Shown here piece by piece: positions 25,739 through 35,195 of a DNA stretch of 64,000 bases. The translations under genes were made by a program, and so were the position numbers. Position 1 is the first letter of the stretch; every line of letters begins with the position of its first letter. This DNA comes from Acholeplasmatales bacterium (GTDB lineage: Bacteria; Bacillota_I; Bacilli_A; Acholeplasmatales; Anaeroplasmataceae). The stretch is taken from contig JAEELJ010000013.1 of NCBI GenBank assembly GCA_016288855.1, positions 1-64,000 on the forward strand. Direction: 5' to 3'. The notes under the pieces are model-generated. The model ran no database searches, was not told the DNA's origin, and saw only the letters and a program-made list of their open reading frames with translations.

Positions 25739-27467
25739 TTGAATCATCTCCCATCTGTACATCATATATTAATTTATATTCCTTACATGTTTCTAATAAT
25801 TTTTCATGTGTACCATATCCAATTTCTATACCATCATCCATAACTATAATCTTTGATTGATTCATTACAGATGATACTCTTTGTGCAACAATAATAGTAG
25901 TAACATCATATTTTTTAATGTTTTTTCTGATTATTGCATCAGTCTTATAATCTAATGCACTTGAAGAGTCGTCTAGAATTAAAATTTTAGATTTTTGTAA
26001 TATCGCACGAGCTATTAATAATCTTTGCTTCTGACCACCAGAAAGGTCATTTCCCTTAGATGCAATAATATGATTTAATCCATCAGGGAATCTACTTATA
26101 AATTCATAAGCGTCAGTGTCCTTTAATACCTCAATTATTTCATCATCACTAATATCTCTATCAAATACTAAATTTTCTCTTATAGATTGATTGAATAAGA
26201 TATCTGATTGTAATACTGATGAGGATGATTCAGCAATATCCTTTAAAGAAAGTGATTTAATATCTTGATTTAATATATAAACCTCACCACTATAATAGTC
26301 ATAAAAGCCCATAATTAAATTTAGAATTGTTGATTTACCACTACCTGTAGAACCAATAATACCTAATGTTTCACCCTTATTTATTTTGAAATTAATGTCA
26401 TTAATTGCATTTTCTCCATTCTTATTGTATGAGAATGTAACATTTTTAAATTCAATAAAAGCATCTGAATATTTGGGCTCAATAGTTTCTCTTTCGATTT
26501 TTATATCTAATACATATCTCATTCTAATTGATGAAGTATATCCCTTTGATAATTGTTCAAATATTCTAGAAATAGAAACAATTGAATTAGATATTATAGT
26601 GAAATAGGAAATAAATGCGATTAGTGTTGCAACATCAAGATTTGTTTTATTGATTTCATATGCACCAATAAGTAATACACTACACATTGCAAGATTTAGA
26701 ATATAATTTATTATTGGATTTAATAATGTCATGGCATAAGAGGATTTGATTTCCAAATCAAATACCTCTTTATTTAATTTATTATATCTTCCTCTTTCAT
26801 AATCCTCTTTAGATAGTGCTTTAATTACTCTTGCACCACTAATATTTTCTCTTACAACTCTAACTAAGGAGTCACCTTTATTTTGTATTTTTGTAAAAAA
26901 TTTAATACCAATTTTTGAAATAATAAATATTAAAAGAAGTATTATTGGAGCTAAAACATAGAATACTAAAGTAAGCTTAATATTTAGGAATGAACAAACA
27001 ATTATTCCACCTATAAATAAGAAAGTAGATCTTATACCTAATCTTTGTAATGTGTTTAATGAATTATAAAGATGATATGTATCAGTAGATAATCTAGATA
27101 CTAGGGATGGTATTGTAATATCATCAATATCCTTAAGCTTTAATGACATTATTTTTTTATATAATTTATTTCTTTCACATTCTACAATTAAAGTAGAGGT
27201 TTTAGAAGCCATTCTATTCGCAATAACGTTAAATAATACGAACATTAAAGCGCTCAATACCATTAAAGATCCATAAAGTATTACAGGTGTAATATTATAA
27301 TTACCATTAATATCTGGATTATTCATTACATCTGGAATAACTGTTTTTAAAATATATGCTAAAATTAAGGGTATTACTAATTCTGTTAATGTACCTATTA
27401 TTTTGATTATTGTTGTGAAAAATAGTCTAAGCTTGTAATTTTTAAAATAAGATAACAATATAAACAT
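25731..27467 (-). CDS. heterodimeric ABC exporter, subunit with degenerate ATP site
   Basis: A 578-residue half-transporter, first gene of the pair. Six helices (about 15-300), Walker A GSTGSGKST, canonical signature DLSGGQKQRL, but Walker B is LILDDSS with Asp500 where the catalytic Glu belongs, and Gln529 (IVAQRVSS) replaces the switch His. Together with the partner's altered signature this predicts one degenerate and one hydrolytic site, as in BmrC/BmrD and TM287/288. Start ATG 27467 follows AAGTGAT. The 213 bases upstream to the next gene hold AT-rich DNA without a clear operator. Confidence 0.9.
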   Translation of the reverse strand: MFILLSYFKNYKLRLFFTTIIKIIGTLTELVIPLILAYILKTVIPDVMNNPDINGNYNITPVILYGSLMVLSALMFVLFNVIANRMASKTSTLIVECERNKLYKKIMSLKLKDIDDITIPSLVSRLSTDTYHLYNSLNTLQRLGIRSTFLFIGGIIVCSFLNIKLTLVFYVLAPIILLLIFIISKIGIKFFTKIQNKGDSLVRVVRENISGARVIKALSKEDYERGRYNKLNKEVFDLEIKSSYAMTLLNPIINYILNLAMCSVLLIGAYEINKTNLDVATLIAFISYFTIISNSIVSISRIFEQLSKGYTSSIRMRYVLDIKIERETIEPKYSDAFIEFKNVTFSYNKNGENAINDINFKINKGETLGIIGSTGSGKSTILNLIMGFYDYYSGEVYILNQDIKSLSLKDIAESSSSVLQSDILFNQSIRENLVFDRDISDDEIIEVLKDTDAYEFISRFPDGLNHIIASKGNDLSGGQKQRLLIARAILQKSKILILDDSSSALDYKTDAIIRKNIKKYDVTTIIVAQRVSSVMNQSKIIVMDDGIEIGYGTHEKLLETCKEYKLIYDVQMGDDSNG

Positions 27468-27680
27468 ATAATCACTTAATCAAAATAAATCATTTAATAT
27501 CTTTTTGATTTTATCCTTTCTATTCATATCAAAGATAAATGATGTGAATTTATACTTAAATTATATAATAGATTTATTAAATTTTTTAGGAAAAATTATA
27601 ACAAATAGTTAGTAATACTATTAATTTAGATATATTTGAGTTATAATAATATTATATTTTAAGTTGGAGGAGAATTTATT

Positions 27681-28031
27681 ATGAAATGTGTTAGTTGCGG
27701 TAAACAAGACTTCTTTAAGGCTCAAATGAAGTCAAAGGAATTTGATATGCTAATTTGCTTAAATTGTGGTTATGTAAATTTTTATCTACCAGAGGATAAG
27801 CTAAAGGCACAGCAAAAATATTTTAAGGAATTAAGAGAAAAGGAAGAAAAAATTGCAGATTTAGAAAAGCAGCAAAAGACTGTTTTATCTTTAATTGAAT
27901 CTCAAGAAATTATTGCCGAAAATTCAAATAATTCTAATAAGGCTATCAAGGAAGCAGAAGAAAAGATTGAAAAGCTAAATGATCAATTAGATCAAATTGT
28001 TCAACAATTAAAGGAATTAAAAGAAAACTAA
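27681..28031 (+). CDS. zinc-ribbon coiled-coil protein, 116 residues
   Basis: Residues 1-32 carry two CxxC pairs (MKCVSCGK and ICLNCGY), a minimal zinc ribbon; residues about 45-116 form a Glu/Lys/Gln-rich coiled coil with heptad hydrophobics, interrupted once by an Asn/Ser stretch. No catalytic motif; likely an adaptor or oligomeric nucleic-acid/protein-binding factor, but this is inference. ATG 27681 has GGAGGAG in front and a TATAAT at 27642-27647. It is upstream of plsX, separated by a hairpin with no T run. Confidence 0.7.
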   Translation: MKCVSCGKQDFFKAQMKSKEFDMLICLNCGYVNFYLPEDKLKAQQKYFKELREKEEKIADLEKQQKTVLSLIESQEIIAENSNNSNKAIKEAEEKIEKLNDQLDQIVQQLKELKEN

Positions 28032-28032
28032 T

Positions 28033-28057
28033 TTTAAGGGGAGGAAATCCCCTTAAA
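28033..28057 (+). terminator. hairpin between zinc-ribbon gene and plsX
   Basis: TTTAAGGGG, seven bases, CCCCTTAAA, without a proper T run (TTATTTATAT follows). Might be a weak terminator or a processing/stability hairpin. Confidence 0.45.
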
Positions 28058-28080
28058 TTATTTATATAAAGGAGTTTTTT

Positions 28081-29070
28081 ATGATAAAGGTTGTTTGTGA
28101 TTTAATGGGCGCAGATAATAAGCCTATAGATTTAATTTCAGGTGTTATTGATGCAATAAATAATAATCCTGATGTATTTTGTTATGTTTTAGCACCATTA
28201 AATGATATTAAAGAAAAGCTAGATTCTATGTCTTACAATAAGAATCAATTGGAAGTTATAGATTGTAATGTAGAAATTACAAATTATGATATACCTACTA
28301 AAGCATTCCGTGAAAAGAAGGATTCGAGCTTAGTTAAGGGACTTAATTTATGTCGAGATAATGATGATATAAGTGCATTTTTATCTTGTGGATCTACAGG
28401 TGCGGTTTTAGTTTCATCAGTATTCATTTTAAAAACAGTTACACATATTCGTCCTGCCTTATCTCCAATTATTGCAGGTAAGAAGGAATTTTGTATTGTG
28501 GATTGTGGTGCAAACGTTGATTGTAGAGTAGATCAATTATTAGATTTTGCAAAAATGGGTGTAGCTTATATGGAAGCTAGAGGTGTTTTAACGCCTAAGG
28601 TTGGATTGCTTTCAAATGGAGCTGAAGAAAAGAAAGGTAATGATGTTATAAAAGAAGCTCACCAGGAACTTAAAAAAATCATGCCTAATAATTTTATTGG
28701 CAATGTTGAAGGCAAAAATATTTTATATAGTGATTCAGATGTAATTGTTTGCGATGGCTTAATGGGAAATATCGCATTAAAGACAATTGAGGGTACTGCA
28801 GGAGTTGTTGCAAAAGAAATTTTAGAAATGTCTAAGAATGAATCCTTAGAGGTTCAAAAATCTATTTCAAAAATGCTACTTAACTTAAGAAGTAAATTCG
28901 ATTATAATACTCAAGGTGGCGCAGTATTATTAGGCGTTAATAAAATAGTTATTAAGGCTCATGGTGCTGGAGTTGCAGAAACTTTTACATCAATTATCAA
29001 TCAAGCATATACCTTAGCTAAGGGTGACCTTGTTGGTAAAATAAAAAAGAATTTAGGAGTAGAGGAATAA
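28081..29070 (+). CDS. plsX: phosphate acyltransferase PlsX
   Basis: Makes acyl-phosphate from acyl-ACP for the PlsY step of phospholipid synthesis; peripheral membrane enzyme. The 329-residue protein matches PlsX: VVCDLMGADNKP at the start, LSCGSTGAVLVSSVF, VDCGANVDCR, GNVEGKNILYSDSDVIVCDGLMGNIALK and GGAVLLGVNKIVIKAHGAG near the end. ATG 28081 follows AAAGGAG. plsX is usually followed by fabD/fabG or acpP; here peptide deformylase follows after four bases, an unusual neighbour. No FapR-type operator was found upstream. Confidence 0.93.
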   Translation: MIKVVCDLMGADNKPIDLISGVIDAINNNPDVFCYVLAPLNDIKEKLDSMSYNKNQLEVIDCNVEITNYDIPTKAFREKKDSSLVKGLNLCRDNDDISAFLSCGSTGAVLVSSVFILKTVTHIRPALSPIIAGKKEFCIVDCGANVDCRVDQLLDFAKMGVAYMEARGVLTPKVGLLSNGAEEKKGNDVIKEAHQELKKIMPNNFIGNVEGKNILYSDSDVIVCDGLMGNIALKTIEGTAGVVAKEILEMSKNESLEVQKSISKMLLNLRSKFDYNTQGGAVLLGVNKIVIKAHGAGVAETFTSIINQAYTLAKGDLVGKIKKNLGVEE

Positions 29071-29074
29071 GACT

Positions 29075-29488
29075 ATGGTAAAAGATATAATTAAAGGTGA
29101 ACATATATTCTTAAAGGCAGAGGATATGACTGCAATGGATATGAATGTTATTACAGATTTAGAAGATACTTTTAAGGCTAATAGAAAAGATTGCGTTGGC
29201 CTTGCAGCTAATATGATTGGTTATAACAAAAGAGCAATCATTTTAGAAGACCAAGAAGAAAAGAAGACTATTGTAATGATTAACCCAGTTATTACTAAGG
29301 CTGAATTCCCATATAATGTTGCAGAAGGCTGCCTTTCTTTAGATGAGATGCATCCTATAAAACGTTATAGAAGAATTAAGGTTGAATACTATGATAAGAA
29401 CTTCAAATTAAAGAAGAAAAGCTTCTCTGGATTTACTGCAGAAGTTATTCAGCATGAAATTGATCATACTAATGGTATTATTATTTAA
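29075..29488 (+). CDS. def: peptide deformylase, short atypical form
   Basis: A 137-residue deformylase-fold protein expected to remove formyl from N-terminal Met of new proteins. Motif II EGCLS (metal Cys86) and motif III HEIDH (His127, Glu128, His131) are intact. Motif I, normally GxGxAAxQ, reads VGLAANMIG: the oxyanion Gln is replaced by Met47. Similar GLAANMIG proteins occur widely in anaerobic Bacillota and are annotated as deformylases, but their activity is less certain. It lies four bases after plsX and is closed by a terminator. No second deformylase gene is in the window. Confidence 0.8.
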   Translation: MVKDIIKGEHIFLKAEDMTAMDMNVITDLEDTFKANRKDCVGLAANMIGYNKRAIILEDQEEKKTIVMINPVITKAEFPYNVAEGCLSLDEMHPIKRYRRIKVEYYDKNFKLKKKSFSGFTAEVIQHEIDHTNGIII

Positions 29489-29495
29489 TTGTACG

Positions 29496-29526
29496 AAAAA
29501 GATTCAGGTTTCCTGGGTCTTTTTTA
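29496..29526 (+). terminator. intrinsic terminator
   Basis: AAAAAGATTCAGG, loop TTT, CCTGGGTCTTTTT (two T-G wobbles), then T run. Confidence 0.8.
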
Positions 29527-29563
29527 TTTTGGAACTAAAATGCTCTTAAAATTTAAATTTTAA

Positions 29564-29574
29564 TGTGATATAAT
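29564..29574 (+). promoter_or_regulatory. extended -10 of the cytidylate-kinase-like gene
   Basis: TGTGATATAAT (hexamer 29569-29574); start near 29581, 14 bases before ATG 29595. Confidence 0.55.
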
Positions 29575-29594
29575 ATCATTAGAGGTGATACTAT

Positions 29595-30248
29595 ATGAAA
29601 TTTATTATAACAATCGGTAGAGAATATGGATCTGGAGGAAGATTCATCGCAAAAAAAGTTGCTGAGAAAATGGGGATTAAATTTTATGATAATGAATTAT
29701 TAACAGAAGCTGCAAAGAAATCAGGCTTAAGTGAAGCTGTATTCAAGGCTTATGATGAAAAGAAAGATTCATTCTTTGGTTCAGCTGTAGGAATGTATTC
29801 ATATGATATGTCTTTAGGCCAAAAGGTTTTCTTAGCACAATTTGATGCAATTAAGAAAATTGCTGATGAACCAGAATCATGCGTAATCGTTGGTAGATGT
29901 GCAGATTATGTTTTAAGAGATAGAAAGGATTTAGTAAATATCTTTATTTGTGCACCATTCGATGAAAGATGCTATAGAGCTATTACTTATTATCATATTC
30001 CATCTAATAAGGTTAATGCACATGTAAGAAAGATGGATAAGAAGAGAAAGGCTTATTATAATTTCTATACAGATGAAAGAGAATGGGGTAAGGCTGATAA
30101 CTACGATTTATGTATTAATTCTAAGGTTGGCGTAGATCAGTGTGTTGATGCTATTATTCGTTATACTAAGGCTAGATTTGCAATTGATGAATATGCATTA
30201 CCTGAAAATGCATGTAATGTATGTACAAGATCTGATGAAGATAAATAA
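29595..30248 (+). CDS. cytidylate-kinase-like family protein
   Basis: A 217-residue P-loop NMP-kinase-like protein of the cytidylate kinase-2 type (PF13189). The nucleotide site is TIGREYGSGGRFIAK, followed by FYDNELL and SCVIVGRCADYVL, all typical. Compared with Cmk the lid and CMP-binding parts are short, and the true phosphate acceptor in this family is uncertain. The C-terminus ends with Cys-containing CNVCTRSDEDK. GAGGTGA lies before ATG 29595. Its last 14 bases overlap the next gene. Confidence 0.8.
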   Translation: MKFIITIGREYGSGGRFIAKKVAEKMGIKFYDNELLTEAAKKSGLSEAVFKAYDEKKDSFFGSAVGMYSYDMSLGQKVFLAQFDAIKKIADEPESCVIVGRCADYVLRDRKDLVNIFICAPFDERCYRAITYYHIPSNKVNAHVRKMDKKRKAYYNFYTDEREWGKADNYDLCINSKVGVDQCVDAIIRYTKARFAIDEYALPENACNVCTRSDEDK

Positions 30249-31320
30249 TCAAATAAAGGATTATTTCAAATACTGCATAGAAAAAGGAATTAACATTGAA
30301 AAGGATGATTATGTTGAGGTTGTTGCCTCAACATCAATCATCTCTTTTATTTCAATTTTAATTGAAGTATTAAAGGAATATACAAATAATATTTATATTT
30401 CTTATAATGACGGGGAAGATTTGGAATTAGAAATAAATCATGATTGGGAATATTATCTAAATAATAAAATTAAAAATTATAAAACATTAATTTTAAAGAA
30501 ATTTAAAAGAATAAGAATAATATCTCCATTTACAATGCCAATTACTAGAACAGATGCAGTTGAAAGATATTTATCTAATACATATAGATTAAGATTTTTA
30601 CAGGATTATTTCTTATATAATCCTCATACTACAATTGCAGTGCCAAATCAAATATGGGCTTTAAAACTTAACTTATCTATGGATGAGTTATGGGAAAAGA
30701 TATTTGAATTATCTTATAAGGAGTCACCAATATTTAAATATAAAAATTTATTAAATTCACTTAATATTAAATACTTAAATTTTAAAACATCCTTAGGAAC
30801 TAATATTACCTTTGGTATGAATAAGAATTTTAAGTTTTTAGATAGATATTTAGATGGTAAGCCATATCAAGCAAATATACCTTGCCTTGAATTATTTACA
30901 TCGCCTAATAAATATGATGTTAATGGAACTATTATATCCTCAAAGCCACTTTATTATAAAGGAAGTAAAATAGATAGCTACATGCTTATTTTTAAGGATG
31001 GTAGGATTGTTTATAACGAAGGATTAGAAAATATAGTAGGTATTGATAAAACATTACAATATATAGGTGAGGTTTCTATTGTTGATGGATTTAATCCATT
31101 TATATTTTATTCAACATTATTAGATGAGAATGCAGGATGTCATATAGCGTTAGGTGAAGGCTTTAAAAACACTAGTAATGATACTGAAAATATTAATGAG
31201 TCATTAAACCATATTGATTTAGTATTTGGTTATTATGATACTGAATGTAGTGCATTACTAGAAGATGGTAGAGAAATAGAAATAATGAAGAATGGTAATT
31301 TTGTTTTTAAAGGATTATAA
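30235..31320 (+). CDS. M29-family metallo-aminopeptidase, short form
   Basis: A 361-residue protein with the layout of AmpS/AmpT aminopeptidases: N-terminal domain starting INNQIKDYFKYCIEKGINI, then NIPCLELFTSP, GRIVYNEG, the metal block LDENAGCHIALGEGF and a C-terminal HIDLVFG. Usual members have about 410 residues and a TEEVF metal motif; here CLELF keeps one of the two Glu. ATG 30235 is chosen because it gives the family N-terminus and lies in the end of the kinase-like gene; frames opening further upstream encode shadow sequence. Cytoplasmic; two divalent metals expected. Activity is plausible but the changed motif leaves doubt. Confidence 0.75.
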   Translation: MKINNQIKDYFKYCIEKGINIEKDDYVEVVASTSIISFISILIEVLKEYTNNIYISYNDGEDLELEINHDWEYYLNNKIKNYKTLILKKFKRIRIISPFTMPITRTDAVERYLSNTYRLRFLQDYFLYNPHTTIAVPNQIWALKLNLSMDELWEKIFELSYKESPIFKYKNLLNSLNIKYLNFKTSLGTNITFGMNKNFKFLDRYLDGKPYQANIPCLELFTSPNKYDVNGTIISSKPLYYKGSKIDSYMLIFKDGRIVYNEGLENIVGIDKTLQYIGEVSIVDGFNPFIFYSTLLDENAGCHIALGEGFKNTSNDTENINESLNHIDLVFGYYDTECSALLEDGREIEIMKNGNFVFKGL

Positions 31321-31322
31321 TA

Positions 31323-31652
31323 ATGTATATAATTGATATTCATTCAAATAAAGAAACTATAGAAATTGCAAAATATGAGCTTGATCAAGGTATTATAATA
31401 GCAAGAAAAGATAAAGATAAATTACTATGTGCCATAGTAGGGTATGGTTCATCATCAAATAAGCATAGAATTAAAACAGCTATATTAGAATACCTTAGTG
31501 AATTAAAAGATAAGAATTATATTAAAGATTATATCCTAGGGTCTGATTTAGATATTTTTTCTTCTAAGTATCAATCATTTAAATATGGTTTTAGGATACC
31601 AGAAGAAGAAAAAAAGACTAAAAATCCTGGTGCAATTTATGTGATTTTATAA
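31323..31652 (+). CDS. Smr-like domain protein, 109 residues
   Basis: Starts MYIIDIHSNKETIEIAKYEL, like the DLHG...A opening of Smr domains, and continues LLCAIVGYGSSSNKHRIKTAILEYL, like the IHGxG...lr.av..yL core. The rest, with a late NPGAIYVIL, closes as a small alpha/beta domain. Smr domains are RNA/DNA nucleases or binders; the usual His of IHG is replaced by Val-Gly here, so catalytic function is unsure. Begins two bases after the aminopeptidase stop and is the last gene of that unit. Confidence 0.5.
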   Translation: MYIIDIHSNKETIEIAKYELDQGIIIARKDKDKLLCAIVGYGSSSNKHRIKTAILEYLSELKDKNYIKDYILGSDLDIFSSKYQSFKYGFRIPEEEKKTKNPGAIYVIL

Positions 31653-31669
31653 CAGAAAAAAATAAAACG

Positions 31670-31709
31670 TTTTCACGGAATTGAATTATATTTTAATTAT
31701 TTGTGAAAA
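31670..31709. repeat. inverted repeat upstream of the ilv-leu promoter
   Basis: TTTTCAC (31670-31676) and GTGAAAA (31703-31709), about 107 bases upstream of the -35 box. It lies in a 286-base gene-free stretch (31653-31938) that otherwise holds only the promoter and an AT-rich leader. No T-box or leader peptide was found. Confidence 0.35.
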
Positions 31710-31815
31710 AAAGATTTTCATTGAATAAAATTAGAAGTATAAAAATAGAAACTAAATTTTATTTCAATAATATAAAAAATGTAAAAATTCTATACGAAAA
31801 CAGGTCATAATTTCG

Positions 31816-31844
31816 TTGACATAAAATTTTAAATCATTTATAAT
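31816..31844 (+). promoter_or_regulatory. consensus promoter of the ilv-leu operon
   Basis: TTGACA (31816-31821), 17 bases, TATAAT (31839-31844): a perfect sigma-A type promoter. The leader of about 88 bases can fold TTATAAG/CTTATAA but has no terminator. Confidence 0.85.
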
Positions 31845-31938
31845 TACAAACGTATATTAAAAAAATGCCTAGAAATTATAAGCTATTTTTATACTTTATA
31901 ACTTATAAGAGTATATACATTTGAAAGGGGGCTATATA

Positions 31939-32448
31939 GTGGCAAGACACACATTATCAGTATTAGTAAATAATCATATGGGCGTTTTATCTAGAGTATC
32001 TGGATTGTTCTCAAGACGTGGTTTCTCTATTGAAAGTATTGTATCAGGTACTACTGAGGATAGAGAACTAGCAAGAATGACTATCGTAGTTGAATGCGAT
32101 GATGTTGAATTTGAACAAATTAAGCATCAGTTAGCAAAACTTATGGATGTACAAGCCATTTCTGAGTGCTTTGAAGATAATTCAGTACAACGCGAGCTTG
32201 CTCTTGTAAAGGTTGATTGCCCAGCTAAAAAGAGAACTGAAGTATTAGAAATTGCTAATATATTTAGAGCTCACGTCATAGATGTTACTAGTAGCACAGT
32301 TATTTTTGAAGTAACAGGTGACAGAGGCAAAATCACTGCTATGATTAAGATGCTAGATGAATTTGGTATCAAAGAAGTCATTAGAACAGGTACAGTTGCC
32401 TTAGACCGTGGTTTAGGTCAACTTAAAAAGTATAATTTAGAAAACTAA
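31939..32448 (+). CDS. ilvN: acetolactate synthase small (regulatory) subunit
   Basis: Regulatory subunit of acetohydroxyacid synthase, which binds valine through an N-terminal ACT domain (residues 4-78: HTLSVLVNNHMGVLSRVSGL, FSIESIVSG) and a C-terminal domain (about 80-165). 169 residues, normal size. The start is GTG 31939, set by AAAGGGGG at 31924-31931; the TTG upstream overlaps that site. Unusually the small subunit leads the operon while the catalytic subunit ilvB is last, 7.4 kb away. Confidence 0.92.
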   Translation: MARHTLSVLVNNHMGVLSRVSGLFSRRGFSIESIVSGTTEDRELARMTIVVECDDVEFEQIKHQLAKLMDVQAISECFEDNSVQRELALVKVDCPAKKRTEVLEIANIFRAHVIDVTSSTVIFEVTGDRGKITAMIKMLDEFGIKEVIRTGTVALDRGLGQLKKYNLEN

Positions 32449-32469
32449 TAAAAAATTTAAGGAGAATGA

Positions 32470-33531
<1,062 letters not shown>

Positions 33532-33561
33532 TCTATAATTATTAATTTAACTAATAGTGAG

Positions 33562-33600
33562 AAAGTGGAAGCCATATAAAAAGGCTTGCCACTTTTCTTG
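33562..33600 (+). terminator. hairpin between ilvC and cimA
   Basis: AAAGTGGAAGCC pairs with GGCTTGCCACTTT (one A-G mismatch), followed by TTTTCTTG. A weak internal terminator or a stability hairpin that may set the ratio of ilvC to the downstream genes. Confidence 0.55.
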
Positions 33601-33621
33601 CATAAAAAAGGGGTGTATTTC

Positions 33622-35193
33622 ATGAAGGAAATCAGTATATTTGATTCGACTTTAAGAGATGGTGCCCAAGCAGAAGGAATAAGCTTTTCGGTTACTGATA
33701 AAATTAAAATTGCAAAAGCTTTAGATGAATTAGGTATATCATTTATTGAAGCTGGTAACCCTGGTTCTAATAAAAAGGACCTTGAATTTTTTAAAGAAGC
33801 TAAAAGCATTAATTTTAAAAATTCAAAGCTTGTTGCATTTGGTAGTACTAGAAGAGCAGGACAGGATGTAAGTAAGGATGCTAATTTATTAGCTTTACTT
33901 GAGGCTGATACTGAATATGTTTGTATATTTGGTAAATCTAGCGATTTCCATGTTACTGAGATTATTAATACAACCAAAGAAGAAAATTTAAATATGATTT
34001 TTGATACCATTACCTTTTTGAAGTCAAAGGGTAAGAAAGTATTTTATGACGCAGAGCATTTCTTTGATGGTTATAAGTCAAATAGAGAATATGCTTTAGA
34101 AACATTAAAGACAGCTTGTAAAGCAGGAGCTTTATGCTTAATTTTGTGTGATACAAATGGTGGAACTTTCCCAACAGAATTATTAGAAATTATTAATGAT
34201 GTAAAGGAAAATGTTTCATGTCCAATTGGAATTCATGCACATAATGATGGTGGTATGGCAGTTGCCTTATCTCTTCTTGCTATAGAGGCTGGATGTATTC
34301 AGGTTCAGGGTACCTTACTCGGATATGGTGAAAGATGTGGTAATGCGAATCTTTCCACAATTATAGCCAATTTAGAGTTAAAGCGTGGTTATAAATGTTT
34401 ACCAGAAGGTAATATAAAGGAATTAACATCAATTTCAAGAGAAGTTGCAGAAATATCTAATTTCTCACTTGATGGTGGTATGCCTTTTGTTGGTGCACAT
34501 TCATTTGCTCACAAGGCTGGTATGCATGTGGATGGAGTTTATAAAAATCCGAAATCATTTGAACATATTAATCCTGAAGCTGTTGGCAACGAAAGAAGAT
34601 TTTTAATTAGTGAGGTTGCAGGTAAGTCAACTGTCCTTGCTAAGATTAATAAAATATATCCTGATATTACAAAGGATGATCCTAGACTTACTGAAATAAT
34701 TAAAACTATAAAGGATTTAGAATATGGTGGATATCAGTTTGAAGGTGCAGATGCATCATTTGCTTTAATTGTGCATAAAGCATTTGGTGATTTTAGTCCA
34801 TATTTTAAAGTAAATAACTTTAAAACAATTGGAGAAGGACCTTTAATTAATGACAAATTATCTGCTTCTGCAATTATCAATGTAACAGTTGGTGATAAAG
34901 AAGAGGTAACTGGAGCAAACGGTAATGGTCCAGTAGATGCCTTAAATAAGGCATTAAGAAAAGCTATTGGTACATTCTATCCTGTCTTAAATGATGTACA
35001 TCTATCAGATTACAAGGTTAGAATTTTAGATGGAAAAGAATCAGCTACAGCTGCAAAGACTAGAGTTATTATTGAATTTACAGATGGTAAAATGACTTGG
35101 TCTACAGTTGGTGTATCAAGAGATATTATTGAAGCATCATTTAAGGCTTTAACTGATGCTATTGAGTATAAATTATATAAGGAGAATAAATAA
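33622..35193 (+). CDS. cimA: (R)-citramalate synthase
   Basis: Condenses pyruvate with acetyl-CoA to citramalate, opening the threonine-independent route to isoleucine. 523 residues: TIM-barrel domain with [36 protein letters not shown] and [10 protein letters not shown] metal histidines, then a C-terminal LeuA-dimer-type regulatory domain (about 390-520). The IEAGNPGSN block separates the CimA group from isopropylmalate synthases, and a separate leuA exists at 47021-48691. ATG 33622 follows AAAGGGGTG. No threonine deaminase gene is in the window, which fits the citramalate route. Confidence 0.88.
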   Translation: MKEISIFDSTLRDGAQAEGISFSVTDKIKIAKALDELGISFIEAGNPGSNKKDLEFFKEAKSINFKNSKLVAFGSTRRAGQDVSKDANLLALLEADTEYVCIFGKSSDFHVTEIINTTKEENLNMIFDTITFLKSKGKKVFYDAEHFFDGYKSNREYALETLKTACKAGALCLILCDTNGGTFPTELLEIINDVKENVSCPIGIHAHNDGGMAVALSLLAIEAGCIQVQGTLLGYGERCGNANLSTIIANLELKRGYKCLPEGNIKELTSISREVAEISNFSLDGGMPFVGAHSFAHKAGMHVDGVYKNPKSFEHINPEAVGNERRFLISEVAGKSTVLAKINKIYPDITKDDPRLTEIIKTIKDLEYGGYQFEGADASFALIVHKAFGDFSPYFKVNNFKTIGEGPLINDKLSASAIINVTVGDKEEVTGANGNGPVDALNKALRKAIGTFYPVLNDVHLSDYKVRILDGKESATAAKTRVIIEFTDGKMTWSTVGVSRDIIEASFKALTDAIEYKLYKENK

Positions 35194-35195
35194 CT

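Noticed and set aside
31700-31740. CodY box (AATTTTCWGAAAATT) upstream of ilv
   Set aside because: GATTTTCATTGAATAAAATT is only a partial match with wrong spacing.
31653-31938. T-box or leader-peptide attenuator before ilvN
   Set aside because: No AGGGTGG-type T-box sequence, no terminator and no branched-chain-rich short frame; leader is only about 88 bases from a consensus promoter.
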